NCBI GenBank assembly: GCA_019637195.1
Contig: JAHBWA010000046.1
Coordinates: 1-57,503 of the forward strand
Reading direction: 5' to 3'
DNA: 57,503 nt
Origin: Labilithrix sp.
GTDB taxonomy: Bacteria > Myxococcota_A > Polyangia > Polyangiales > Polyangiaceae
Shown here: piece after piece, positions 17,279-25,439 of the stretch
Layout: every line of letters starts with the position of its first letter
How positions within the stretch are numbered: the stretch's first letter is position 1
Notes under the pieces: generated by a model
Told to the model about the DNA's origin: nothing
Seen by the model: only the letters and a program-made list of their open reading frames with translations
Database searches by the model: none
Program-made: the position numbers and the translations under genes

Positions 17279-18012
17279 CGCGCCGGGCCGTCTCCTTCGT
17301 CGCGGGCGCTCTGCTCCTCACCGTCGCCTGCGCGGCCACGCCCCCGAGCACGTCGAGCGCGAGCTCGAGCGTGACCTGCTACCGGCCCACGAAGGTCCAG
17401 GGGGCGACCGCTACCTGCGACTGCGAGAACAAGGCGTCGAGCCGCTCGGCGGCCGACTTCACCAAGGTCGCGATGTGCGACGATCCGAGCGCCTTCTGCT
17501 GCTCGAACGTGGACACGAACGGCGAGGCGACCACGTGCAGCTGCTACGAGCCACGCTGCTTTCGCGACGACGCGATCGGCATGTGCGCGTGCGGGAACGG
17601 CTACAACGCCGGCTTCAACCTCGACGTGCGCGACGCTCTGGAGGTCAAGAGCTGCGACGACATCTCCGGCGTGCGCTGCTGCGCGTCGCCCGGCGCCGGC
17701 TGCTGGTGCTCGGCGGACCTCGATCCCGACGACTGCAAGGGCGGGGTCGACGCGCGCCCGGTGACGACGTGCCGGGCCTCGCAGCTCGTGCCGAAGGAGT
17801 GCGCCGGCGAGACGCTGACCAGGTCGTGCGCCGAGGTCACGTTCAAGCCGCCCCCGCCGCCGAGCAGCAGCAGCGGCGGCGGCGGCGGCAGCAAGGACGG
17901 ATGCAAGAACGACAGCGACTGCTCGGGCGATTGCCTGACGGACTGCTACGGCTGCCGTAGCGGCAGCTGCAAGTGCGGCCGCCGCGGCGTCTCCGGCGGC
18001 TGCTTGCTCTGA
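17275..18012 (+). CDS. Second cysteine-rich lipoprotein
   Basis: A 245-residue protein from the ATG that overlaps the preceding stop. MTRRAVSFVAGALLLTVAC is a lipoprotein signal with lipidated Cys19. The mature region holds about 30 cysteines, with repeating elements (TCDCENKASS, FCCSNVDTNG, TCSCYEPRCF, MCACGNGYN, RCCASPGAGCWC). A Pro-Ser-Gly linker (PPPPPSSSSGGGGGS) then leads to a terminal CKNDSDCSGDCLTDCYGC domain. It is likely surface-displayed and expressed together with its neighbour. No catalytic motif is visible. The DNA immediately after it is a 15-bp tandem repeat that starts inside the stop codon. Confidence 0.82.
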   Translation: MTRRAVSFVAGALLLTVACAATPPSTSSASSSVTCYRPTKVQGATATCDCENKASSRSAADFTKVAMCDDPSAFCCSNVDTNGEATTCSCYEPRCFRDDAIGMCACGNGYNAGFNLDVRDALEVKSCDDISGVRCCASPGAGCWCSADLDPDDCKGGVDARPVTTCRASQLVPKECAGETLTRSCAEVTFKPPPPPSSSSGGGGGSKDGCKNDSDCSGDCLTDCYGCRSGSCKCGRRGVSGGCLL

Positions 18013-18114
18013 GCCGCCGACGCGCGGCCCGCCGACGCGCGAGCCGCCTTCGCGCGAGCCGCCGACGCGCGAGCCGCCGACGCGCGAGCCGCCGACGCGC
18101 GAGCCGCCGACCAC
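18011..18114. repeat. 15-bp tandem repeat at the 3' end of a lipoprotein gene
   Basis: Seven copies of GAGCCGCCGACGCGC; copies 1, 4, 5 and 6 are identical and the rest have one to three changes. The first copy begins within the TGA stop codon of the lipoprotein gene. Confidence 0.9.
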
Positions 18115-18137
18115 GAGCCGCCGTCGAACGCGACGCC

Positions 18138-18169
18138 CCCCGCGCGCGACGCTGCGATCGCGCGCGGGG
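18138..18169. terminator. Strong 12-bp hairpin between convergent genes
   Basis: CCCCGCGCGCGA and TCGCGCGCGGGG pair perfectly around an 8-base loop, between the lipoprotein pair and ssb, which converge here. There is no T-tract, so termination (if any) would not be of the classical intrinsic type. Confidence 0.55.
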
Positions 18170-18184
18170 AGCGTGAGCTTCGGT

Positions 18185-18586
18185 TCAGAACGGGATCCCG
18201 GCCGCGGCGAGCGGCGCCTCGCGCGGCGCCGTGACGAACGCGCCGTTCGCCTGGGGGCGGCTGCTGCCGAAGCAGAGCTCATCGACGATCACCTCCGTGC
18301 GGTAGTGGGTCTGGCCCTCCTTCTCGTAGCTGCTCGTACGGAGGTGCCCCGTGACCATCACGCGCGAGCCCTTGTGCAGGTGCTTCGCGAGCGCCTCCGC
18401 GCGCGGACCGAACATCGTCAGCGTGTGCCACTCCGTCCGCTTCTCTCGCTCGTTGTTCTCCTTGTTCTTCCACGAGTAGTCGGTGGCCAGGCGCATCTTC
18501 AGCACCGGCCCCGCCGCGCTCGTCTTCAGCTCAGGCTCGGCGCCGAGGTTCCCAAACAGAGTCACCAGATTCAGACCGTCCGACAT
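18185..18586 (-). CDS. ssb: Single-stranded DNA-binding protein
   Basis: A 133-residue protein, shorter than the usual 150-180. The OB fold is recognisable: LNLVTLFGNLGAEPELKTS, then LKMRLATDYSWK, RTEWHTLTMFGPRAEALAKH and GSRVMVTGHLRTSSYEKEGQ. It binds single-stranded DNA during replication, recombination and repair. The C-terminus keeps the final IPF, but the normal acidic run before it is replaced by APREAPLAAAG, so the usual docking tip for partner proteins is altered. GAGGAGG sits seven bases before the ATG. It may be a specialised paralogue rather than the housekeeping SSB. Confidence 0.93.
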   Translation of the reverse strand: MSDGLNLVTLFGNLGAEPELKTSAAGPVLKMRLATDYSWKNKENNEREKRTEWHTLTMFGPRAEALAKHLHKGSRVMVTGHLRTSSYEKEGQTHYRTEVIVDELCFGSSRPQANGAFVTAPREAPLAAAGIPF

Positions 18587-18915
18587 GCGTGCCTCCTCGA
18601 TGGCTCGAGCGCGGGACTCTCCAGGTCGAGCCCGTCGCTCGTGCCCCGCCCCTCAGCACGCGACGCGCCAGCGACAGCGGCGTGCGATCTCGCGGAGATC
18701 GAGGCGCTCGTCGGTTGGCCCGGGCCAGATCGGGCCGGCCGCGGGCCACGGCGCCGACGTGAGCGCGGCCCCGGAACGGACACGCCGGAGCGATGGCGGC
18801 GTCGCGCAGCCACGGTCACCGACGGCGCCGTCGCGCGGCCACGGTCACCGACGGCGGCGTCGCACGGGCGCCGTCACCCCGTGTCACGCGCGCGATCGCC
18901 GAGGCCCTCGCGGAC
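18587..18915. other. 329-bp intergenic region upstream of ssb with a 29-bp direct repeat
   Basis: It carries the ssb ribosome site at its left end. Two 29-bp direct copies (18795-18823 and 18824-18852) share GGCG-CGTCGCGC and GCCACGGTCACCGAC, and a third, partial copy runs to about 18864. No gene with a credible coding signature is seen on either strand. Confidence 0.5.
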
Positions 18916-20400
18916 TCACAGCGGCGCGCACTGCATCTCGTCGGTGCCCGTTCGCCCGCGCGGCAGCGCGCAGCGGGTGCCGTCGGGGCAGCCGGACGAG
19001 TCGGCGCACGCGATCCCGCAGACGCGCCGCGTCCCGGAGACCTGGAGGCAGCGGCTGTCCGCGGCGCCGCAGTCCGCGTCCACCCGGCAGGTCGCGCCGA
19101 CGCGCGAGACGTCGGCGAGCGGGCTCGATCGCGGGTTGTCGTCGAGTCCGTGCACGCCGTACACGTGGACCCACGAGCGCTCGCCGGCCGCGTTCATCTT
19201 CTCGAGGACGCTGTCCCAGGAGCGCGGGATCCACTGCCCCTCGCGCTCGTCGATGAAGGCGTGGATGAACGCGATGACCTGGTTGGCCTGCCGCTGGATG
19301 GCCGAGTAGTTGACGGTGGTGATGACGTCGGTGTTCTCGGTCGTCCGGTCCGCGTTCTCGTACAGCTTGTCGGCGTAGCCGGTGTACGTCTCGCAGCCGT
19401 TGAAGAGGTAGACCTGCTGCTTGCCGGGCGTCTCGATGTTCGGGAACTCGCTCGCCGCGAGCGCGACGCGCGCGGGCTTGTAGGCGAAGACGACGCCGGA
19501 GTAGTCGAGCCGCCTGCCGGCGTGGCCGTCGTAGATGACGACGTCGTCCTCCTTCATGCTCCGGCGATAGGCCTCGACGAGCGGCTGGCGCGCGTCGGGC
19601 GTGGTCATGTCGACGTGGTACATGCGCACGCGCACGTCGACCTCCTGGCCGCGCACGCGGATCTTGCTGGTGAACGGCGGTGAGTCGATCGCCAGCTCCT
19701 CGAAGCGAGCCACCGGCGAGCGGAAGCCCGACGCCACGAGATCGGCGTAGATCGAGCGGGCGTGGCTGATGTCCATCGGCGGGTCGTGGTGGTCGCCGCC
19801 GACGTGGACGCCGATGTCGAGGCCGTCCTCGAAGAGCTCGAGGTACTTCGGGTACGCGTTGCGGCTCCGCTCGACCGGCGTGAGGAACACCTGGAGCGAC
19901 TCGCTGCCCGCCCCGAGATCGGCCGAGACCGGCAGGTACGCGCGCCCGTCCTCGGTGCTCGCGAGCGGCAGCTTGCGCTCGAGCCCCTCGACCGCGCCGA
20001 ACTCCCCGCTGACGGTCATCGTGAACCGATCGCCGGCGGGCCGGAGATCGCTGTAGCTCGCGCTGGCCTGGCGGAACTGGATCGCGACGCCGGCGCGCGA
20101 GAGGCGCTCGGCCTGCGGCCAGATGCGATCGAGCTCGGCGCTGATCGCCGCGGTGACGGAGTTGCGGAGCGCCGCGGCGCGGTCGAGGACGGCGCGCTCT
20201 CGCTCCTCGCCCTCCAGCCCCTCGGCGCTGCGGGGCGCGTCGAAGGTCACGGTCGTCGACAGGACGAACTCCTGACCGGCGGTGCTCCGGTAGTTGATCT
20301 CGGAGTCGGCGCTCTCCGTCACCTCGTCGTCCACCGCGCAGGCGGTCAGGAGGGCGGCGGGGAGCGCGAGGGCGAGCGAGAGGCGGCGCCAGGAGGGCAT
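18916..20400 (-). CDS. Lipoprotein with clan CD (caspase/gingipain-fold-like) peptidase motifs
   Basis: A 494-residue protein. MPSWRRLSLALALPAALLTA then C21 is a lipoprotein signal. The central domain has a His-Gly-like motif, DDVVIYDGHAG (H293), and 43 residues on a Cys motif, QQVYLFNGCETYTGY (C336). Each follows a hydrophobic strand, which is the arrangement of clan CD cysteine peptidases (caspases, legumains, gingipains). Further His residues occur in VHVGGDHHDPP (about 199-207). The end (about 435-494) is a disulfide-rich module with CRVDADCGAADSRC. It is likely an outer-surface enzyme. The frame continues upstream, but the signal peptide fixes the start. Peptidase activity is an inference. 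Confidence 0.72.
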   Translation of the reverse strand: MPSWRRLSLALALPAALLTACAVDDEVTESADSEINYRSTAGQEFVLSTTVTFDAPRSAEGLEGEERERAVLDRAAALRNSVTAAISAELDRIWPQAERLSRAGVAIQFRQASASYSDLRPAGDRFTMTVSGEFGAVEGLERKLPLASTEDGRAYLPVSADLGAGSESLQVFLTPVERSRNAYPKYLELFEDGLDIGVHVGGDHHDPPMDISHARSIYADLVASGFRSPVARFEELAIDSPPFTSKIRVRGQEVDVRVRMYHVDMTTPDARQPLVEAYRRSMKEDDVVIYDGHAGRRLDYSGVVFAYKPARVALAASEFPNIETPGKQQVYLFNGCETYTGYADKLYENADRTTENTDVITTVNYSAIQRQANQVIAFIHAFIDEREGQWIPRSWDSVLEKMNAAGERSWVHVYGVHGLDDNPRSSPLADVSRVGATCRVDADCGAADSRCLQVSGTRRVCGIACADSSGCPDGTRCALPRGRTGTDEMQCAPL

Positions 20401-20660
20401 GCCGGCGCGAAGTGCAGGATATGTACCGACACTGTCGTCGGACGTCGCCGCCCATTCTCCCGCGATTCGCAGGGATCGCGCAGGCGCGCGATGGATCGGC
20501 GACGGCCCTGGATCGTCGCCGTCGCGGGTCGGCCGGCGCTCGCCTCGCCCCATTCGCGCAACGCGGCGCCGGGCGCGCGCGCCCCGAGGAGGAAGCGTCT
20601 TGCCTCTCCTGCAGCTCCGTCGCCTGCCGCGCGCGGTTGCCTCGCGCCCCCCCGCGCGGA

Positions 20661-20966
20661 TCACTCGAACGGCTCGGGCTCCACGTCCGACGACAGCCAG
20701 TCCTCGTTGACCTCGATGAGCTCCAGCACGTCGAGCGCATGCTCGGGCGCTCGCCCCCGGCGCGCGAGCGGGGCGTCCGCGGCGTCCGGATCGAGCTCGC
20801 CGCGCGCGATCGCGATGAGCCGCGCGTCGATCTTCTCCATCCGCCGCGTCTGGCGCGTCGTGTACGCCGATCGTGCGAGCAGCGCGCGAGGCCGCTCGAA
20901 CGTCTCCTCCTCCTCCAGGTCCCAGTCGAGGTCCGCCACCGAGATCGCCTTCTTCGCCGTTCGCAT
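20661..20966 (-). CDS. Small acidic protein, function unknown
   Basis: A 101-residue protein, strongly acidic at both ends (DLDWDLEEEETFERP near the start, SSDVEPEPFE at the end), with a helical middle TTRQTRRMEKIDARLIAIAR. No signal peptide, membrane helix or known motif. Third codon positions look coding, and GAGGAGGA lies about a dozen bases before the ATG. It precedes the caspase-like lipoprotein gene on the same strand (260-bp gap) and faces away from the oxidoreductase gene. I do not recognise the family. Confidence 0.62.
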   Translation of the reverse strand: MRTAKKAISVADLDWDLEEEETFERPRALLARSAYTTRQTRRMEKIDARLIAIARGELDPDAADAPLARRGRAPEHALDVLELIEVNEDWLSSDVEPEPFE

Positions 20967-21075
20967 CGCCGTTCGTATCCTCCTCTCCTACTCAACGGCA
21001 CCTCCCGCCCGGAGTTGAGCCGCCCCCGCCCGGATGCCGCGGCGCCCCCGGCTCTTCGAACGCGCGCGCGGGTGG

Positions 21076-21081
21076 TACGCT
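21076..21081 (+). promoter_or_regulatory. TANNNT -10 element 7 nt before the oxidoreductase start
   Basis: TACGCT preceded by TGG (extended -10 form), seven bases before the ATG at 21089; no Shine-Dalgarno. Confidence 0.5.
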
Positions 21082-21088
21082 GCCGCCG

Positions 21089-23386
21089 ATGGACCGCGTC
21101 GTCACCGGAGCTCAGCCGCCGCCCGAAGCCCAGCCGCCGGAGGTCCACGAGCCGGCCACGGTCGCCGGCGGCGCCGGCGCGGTGTACCAGACGACGCTCC
21201 AGGTGAAGCACCACCTCGGGATGGTGCGCGGCGCGCGGACGCTCCTGCTCACGAACCAGGTCGAGGGCTTCGACTGCCCCGGCTGCGCCTGGCCGGAGCC
21301 CCAGGAGCACCGCTCGTCCTTCGAGTTCTGCGAGAACGGCGCCAAGGCCGTCGCCTCGGAGGCGACGATCCGGCGCGTGACGCCGGCGTTCTTCGCCGAG
21401 CACAGCGTCGAGGAGCTGACGAAGCAGTCGGACTTCTGGCTCAACGAGCAGGGCCGCCTGACCCACCCGATGGTGCTCCGCCCGGGCGGCACGCACTACG
21501 AGCCGATCGCGTGGGACGAGGCCTTCGCGCTCGTCGCGAGCGAGCTCCGCGCGCTCGGCTCGCCCGACGAGGCCGCGTTCTACACGTCGGGACGCACCAG
21601 CAACGAGGCCGCCTTCCTCTACCAGCTCTTCGTCCGGCGCTTCGGCACGAACAACCTGCCGGACTGCTCGAACATGTGCCACGAGTCGAGCGGCGCCGGT
21701 ATGGACGCGTCGCTCGGGGTCGGCAAGGGCACCGTCACGCTCGCGGACTTCGAGCTCGCGGACGCCATCTTCATCATCGGCCAGAACCCCGGGACGAACC
21801 ACCCGCGGATGCTCTCGACGCTGCGCGACGCCCGCCGCCGCGGCTGCGCCATCGTCGTCGTCAACCCGCTCGCGGAGGCGGGCTCCACGCGCTTCGCCCA
21901 CCCGCAGGATCCCGTCGACGTGCTCGGGGGCTCCACCGAGATCGGCAGCCTCCTGCTCCAGGTGAAGATCAACGGCGACGCCGCGGTCTTCAAGGGCATC
22001 ATGAAGGCGATGCTCGCGCGCGAAGCCGACGCGCCGGGGAGCGTGCTCGATCGCGCGTTCATCGAGGAGCACACCGACGGCTTCGAGGCGCTCGCCCGCT
22101 CGCTCGAGGACGTGACCTGGGAGGAGATCGTCCGCGAGAGCGGCGTCCCGCGCGAGGCGATCGAGCACGCCGCGCGGGTCGCGTGCGAGGCGGAGCGCAC
22201 GATCGCCTGCTGGGCGATGGGCATCACGCAGCACAAGAACGGCGTCGCCAACGTCCAGGAGATCGTCAACTTCCTCCTCCTCCGCGGCAACATCGGCAAG
22301 CCCGGCGCCGGCGCCTGCCCGGTCCGCGGCCACAGCAACGTCCAGGGTGACCGCACGATGGGCGTCTGGGAGAAGGCGCCCGACGCGTTCCTCGATCGCC
22401 TCGGCGCGGAGCTCGGGTTCGAGCCGCCGCGCGCGCACGGGCGCGACACGGTCAACACGATCCGCGGGATGCTCGACGGCGACGTGAAGGTCTTCTTCGG
22501 GCTCGGCGGGAACTTCCTCTCCGCCACGCCGGACACCGAGCGCACCGCCGACGCGCTCCGCCGCTGCCGCCTCACGGTGAACGTCTCGACGAAGCTGAAC
22601 CGCGGCCACCTCGTCACCGGCCGCGCCTCGCTCATCCTGCCGTGCCTCGCGCGCTCCGAGGTCGACGTACAGGCGAGCGGCGAGCAGTTCGTCACCGTCG
22701 AGAACTCGATGAGCGTCGTCAGCATGTCGCGCGGGCGGCTCCCGCCGGCGTCCGGCGAGCTCCGGAGCGAGGTCGCGATCGTCGCGGGCGTCGCTCGGGC
22801 GACCCTCGGCGACGCGTCCGGCATCGACTGGAGCGGGCTCGCCTCGAGCTACGACGCGATCCGCGACGTGATCGCGCGGGTCGTCCCTGGCTTCACCGAC
22901 TACAACGCCCGCGTCCGGGAGCCCGGCGGCTTCTACCTCGGCAACCCCGCCCGCGAGCGCATCTTCCGGACGGCGACCAAGAAGGCGCGCTTCGCCGTGC
23001 ACCCGCTGCCGAAGCACGATCTCGCGCCGGGGCGCCTCCTCTTGATGACGATGCGCAGCCACGATCAGTACAACACGACGGTCTACGGGCTCGACGACCG
23101 CTACCGCGGCATCAAGAACGGGCGCCGCGTCGTGTTCATGAACGCCGACGATCTCGCGGCGCGCGGCCTCGCCAAGGGCGACCTCGTCGACATCACGAGC
23201 CACGCGCCCGACGGCGAGCGCGTCGCCGCGCGCTTCATGGTCGTGCCGTACGCGATCCCGCGCGGCTCCGCCGGCGCCTACTTCCCGGAGGCCAACGTCC
23301 TCGTCCCGCTCGACAGCGTCGCCGACGTCAGCAACACGCCCGCGTCGAAGTCGATCGTCGTCAGCGTCGCCCGCTCGCCCGCGTGA
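21089..23386 (+). CDS. FdhF/YdeP family molybdopterin oxidoreductase
   Basis: A 765-residue protein, the usual length for YdeP-type enzymes. It carries a Cys pair near the start (GFDCPGCAWPEP, C63 and C66), TSGRTSNEAAFLYQLFVRRF, the cofactor-region motif NMCHESSG with C197, GQNPGTNHPRM, the family GVANVQEIVNFLLLRGNIGK-PGAG block, and a C-terminal molybdopterin-dinucleotide-binding domain (SHDQYNTTVYGLDDRYRGI). It probably uses bis-MGD molybdenum for an unknown two-electron reaction; formate as substrate is not assured. No FeS partner or maturation gene (fdhD, mob) is adjacent. No twin-Arg signal is present, so it is cytoplasmic. Confidence 0.93.
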   Translation: MDRVVTGAQPPPEAQPPEVHEPATVAGGAGAVYQTTLQVKHHLGMVRGARTLLLTNQVEGFDCPGCAWPEPQEHRSSFEFCENGAKAVASEATIRRVTPAFFAEHSVEELTKQSDFWLNEQGRLTHPMVLRPGGTHYEPIAWDEAFALVASELRALGSPDEAAFYTSGRTSNEAAFLYQLFVRRFGTNNLPDCSNMCHESSGAGMDASLGVGKGTVTLADFELADAIFIIGQNPGTNHPRMLSTLRDARRRGCAIVVVNPLAEAGSTRFAHPQDPVDVLGGSTEIGSLLLQVKINGDAAVFKGIMKAMLAREADAPGSVLDRAFIEEHTDGFEALARSLEDVTWEEIVRESGVPREAIEHAARVACEAERTIACWAMGITQHKNGVANVQEIVNFLLLRGNIGKPGAGACPVRGHSNVQGDRTMGVWEKAPDAFLDRLGAELGFEPPRAHGRDTVNTIRGMLDGDVKVFFGLGGNFLSATPDTERTADALRRCRLTVNVSTKLNRGHLVTGRASLILPCLARSEVDVQASGEQFVTVENSMSVVSMSRGRLPPASGELRSEVAIVAGVARATLGDASGIDWSGLASSYDAIRDVIARVVPGFTDYNARVREPGGFYLGNPARERIFRTATKKARFAVHPLPKHDLAPGRLLLMTMRSHDQYNTTVYGLDDRYRGIKNGRRVVFMNADDLAARGLAKGDLVDITSHAPDGERVAARFMVVPYAIPRGSAGAYFPEANVLVPLDSVADVSNTPASKSIVVSVARSPA

Positions 23387-23403
23387 ACGTCGGCGTCGAC
23401 CGC

Positions 23404-23419
23404 GCGCTCGCGCGAGCGC
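23404..23419. terminator. 16-bp perfect palindrome between convergent genes
   Basis: GCGCTCGCGCGAGCGC lies in the 42-bp gap between the oxidoreductase and the ABC exporter gene ends. It can form a 6-bp stem with a 4-base loop on both strands; there is no T-tract. Confidence 0.35.
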
Positions 23420-23428
23420 CGGCGGGCG

Positions 23429-25357
23429 TCAGACGTAGCCGCTCGCCTGCAGCGCGTAGAGCCGGGCGTACGTGCCGGCGGCCGCGACGAGCTCGGCGTG
23501 CGTGCCGTCCTCGGCGATGACGCCGTCCTCGATCACGAGGATGCGGTCCGCCATGCGCACCGTGGGGAACCGGTGCGAGATGATGATCGTCGTGCGGTCC
23601 TTCGTCAGCGCCTGGAAGCGCTCGAAGACGGCGTGCTCGGCCACGGCGTCGAGCGCGGCGGTGGGCTCGTCGAGCACGAGGATGTTCGCCTCTTCCCGCA
23701 TGAAGCCGCGCGCGAGCGCGATCTTCTGCCATTGCCCGCCCGACAGCTCCGCGCCGTCCTGGAACCAGCGACCGAGCGGCGTGTCGAGGCCCGCGGAGAG
23801 CCCCGCGAGCACCGGCTCGGCGCCGCCCTGGCTCGCGGCGCGGACGATCCGCGGCTCGTCGGAGAGGTGCTCGACCGCCCCGACGCCGACGTTCTCGCGG
23901 AACTTGAGCTGGTACTGGTTGAAGTCCTGGAAGACGACGCCGAACCGCGCGAGGAGCGCGTCGCGGTCCCACTCGCCGAGGTCCTTGCCGTCGAGGTAGA
24001 TGCGCCCTTCGGTCGGCTCGTAGAGGCGGCTCACCAGCTTGATGAGCGTCGTCTTCCCCGCGCCGTTCTGCCCGACGATCGCGACGCTCTGGCCCTCCGG
24101 GATGAAGAGGTCCACGTGGCGGAGCACCCACCTCGCTTGTCCCGGGTAGCGGAAGCTCACGTCGCTCAGGCGGATCCCGCGCTCGGCGTCCGATCGCGGA
24201 GGGAGCACCCCCTCGCGGCTCGCGGCCCGGCGCGACGTCTCCACGGCCGCGACGGGCGCGAGCGCCGCGGCGGGTACCGCGAGCCCGCCCGCCGGCTCCG
24301 AGGCCGCCCCGAGATCGGGCGCGACGTCGAGGTCCGCGTCGAGGTAGGCGAACAGGTTCGACATGTAGAGGTTGTGCTCGTAGATGTTCCCGATCCCGCC
24401 CAGGATCGATTGAAACGACTGCTGGCCGCTGCGGAACGCGAGCACGTACATCGTCATGTTGCCGAGCGTGAGCCGCCCGAGCGCGGCGAGGACCGCCATC
24501 GACGCGTACGCGCCGTAGAACGCGAGCGTCGCGAGGAGCGACAGCGCGTACGTGACGATCGAGCGGCGGATCGTGAGGCGCGAGTCCTCGCGGTGAAACC
24601 GCTCGGCGAGCTCCTTGTACCGGCCGAGGAAGAGCGGGCCGAGACCGAAGAGCTTCATCTCCTTGGCGTGCTTGTCGTTCGCGAGGATGTACTCGAGGTA
24701 GGTCAAGCGCCGCGCGTCGGGCGAGCGCCAGTTGCGCATGCGGAAGCCCTGCTTCGAGTACTTCATCTCGGCGATGGTCGCCGGCACGGTCGCCACCATC
24801 AGGACGAGCACCACCCACGCGTTGAAGCGGACGAGCAGCGCGGCGTATCCCGCCAGCGTGAGCACCGACTGGACGAGGGAGAAGGTCTCCGACACCAGCG
24901 AGAGCGGCCGGGACGACGCCTCTCGCCGCGCGCGCGTCAACCGATCGTAAAACTCCGGGTCTTCGAAGTGCCGGAGCTCGAGGCGCTGCGCCCGCTCGAG
25001 GATCGCGATGTTGATGTCGTTGCCGAGGCGCGACCCGAGCACGCTCCGGACGACCGCGCCCGTACGGTTCACGCTCGCCTGCGCGACGACGAGCCCGAGC
25101 TCGACCGCGACCCACTCGAGCGTCTCGTCGCGCGAGCCCGCCACGACGGCGTCGACGATGTGCTTGCCGGCGAGCGCGATCGCCGGACCGAGCAAGGCGC
25201 CGAGGAGCGCGATCACGCCGAAGAGCACCGTGAGCGGCGCCGACGCCTTCCACACCAGCGCGAGCGCGCGGCGGATGAAGCGGCCGCTCTCGCGGAGCGC
25301 GACGCCGAGCGGCGGCTTCGGTGACTCTCTGGGCGGGCTGGGAGGCGGTGGGCGCAC
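23429..25357 (-). CDS. ABC exporter, fused permease and ATP-binding domains
   Basis: A 642-residue half-transporter from a GTG start. A cytoplasmic Pro-rich tail (1-18) is followed by the membrane domain (about 40-330) with roughly six helices, and an Ala-rich linker (340-390) leads to the nucleotide-binding domain. That domain has Walker A GQNGAGKTT (429-437), Q-loop FQDFNQYQ, signature LSGGQ (538-542), Walker B ILVLDE (559-564) and H595 (ISHR). It should work as a homodimer, exporting lipids, peptides or drugs; the substrate cannot be read from the sequence. It resembles exporters near natural-product or lantibiotic genes, but no such genes are nearby. Confidence 0.92.
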   Translation of the reverse strand: MRPPPPSPPRESPKPPLGVALRESGRFIRRALALVWKASAPLTVLFGVIALLGALLGPAIALAGKHIVDAVVAGSRDETLEWVAVELGLVVAQASVNRTGAVVRSVLGSRLGNDINIAILERAQRLELRHFEDPEFYDRLTRARREASSRPLSLVSETFSLVQSVLTLAGYAALLVRFNAWVVLVLMVATVPATIAEMKYSKQGFRMRNWRSPDARRLTYLEYILANDKHAKEMKLFGLGPLFLGRYKELAERFHREDSRLTIRRSIVTYALSLLATLAFYGAYASMAVLAALGRLTLGNMTMYVLAFRSGQQSFQSILGGIGNIYEHNLYMSNLFAYLDADLDVAPDLGAASEPAGGLAVPAAALAPVAAVETSRRAASREGVLPPRSDAERGIRLSDVSFRYPGQARWVLRHVDLFIPEGQSVAIVGQNGAGKTTLIKLVSRLYEPTEGRIYLDGKDLGEWDRDALLARFGVVFQDFNQYQLKFRENVGVGAVEHLSDEPRIVRAASQGGAEPVLAGLSAGLDTPLGRWFQDGAELSGGQWQKIALARGFMREEANILVLDEPTAALDAVAEHAVFERFQALTKDRTTIIISHRFPTVRMADRILVIEDGVIAEDGTHAELVAAAGTYARLYALQASGYV

Positions 25358-25439
25358 GGGCGGAGCAGACGACGGAGCGGTTCGGCCCGCCGTTCCTGGA
25401 TGAGATGTCCTATAGGCCGGCGAGGTCGCGGCCTCGACC

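Noticed and set aside
18011..18114. Gly-Gly-Ser-Arg-Val repeat protein on the minus strand
   Set aside because: It is the antisense reading of a noncoding 15-bp tandem repeat between convergent genes; there is no start signal or domain.
18884..23203. 1439-codon open frame on the minus strand across several genes
   Set aside because: It crosses the molybdopterin oxidoreductase, the small acidic gene and the caspase-like gene, which have recognisable domains in other frames; it is a by-product of scarce stop codons at high GC.
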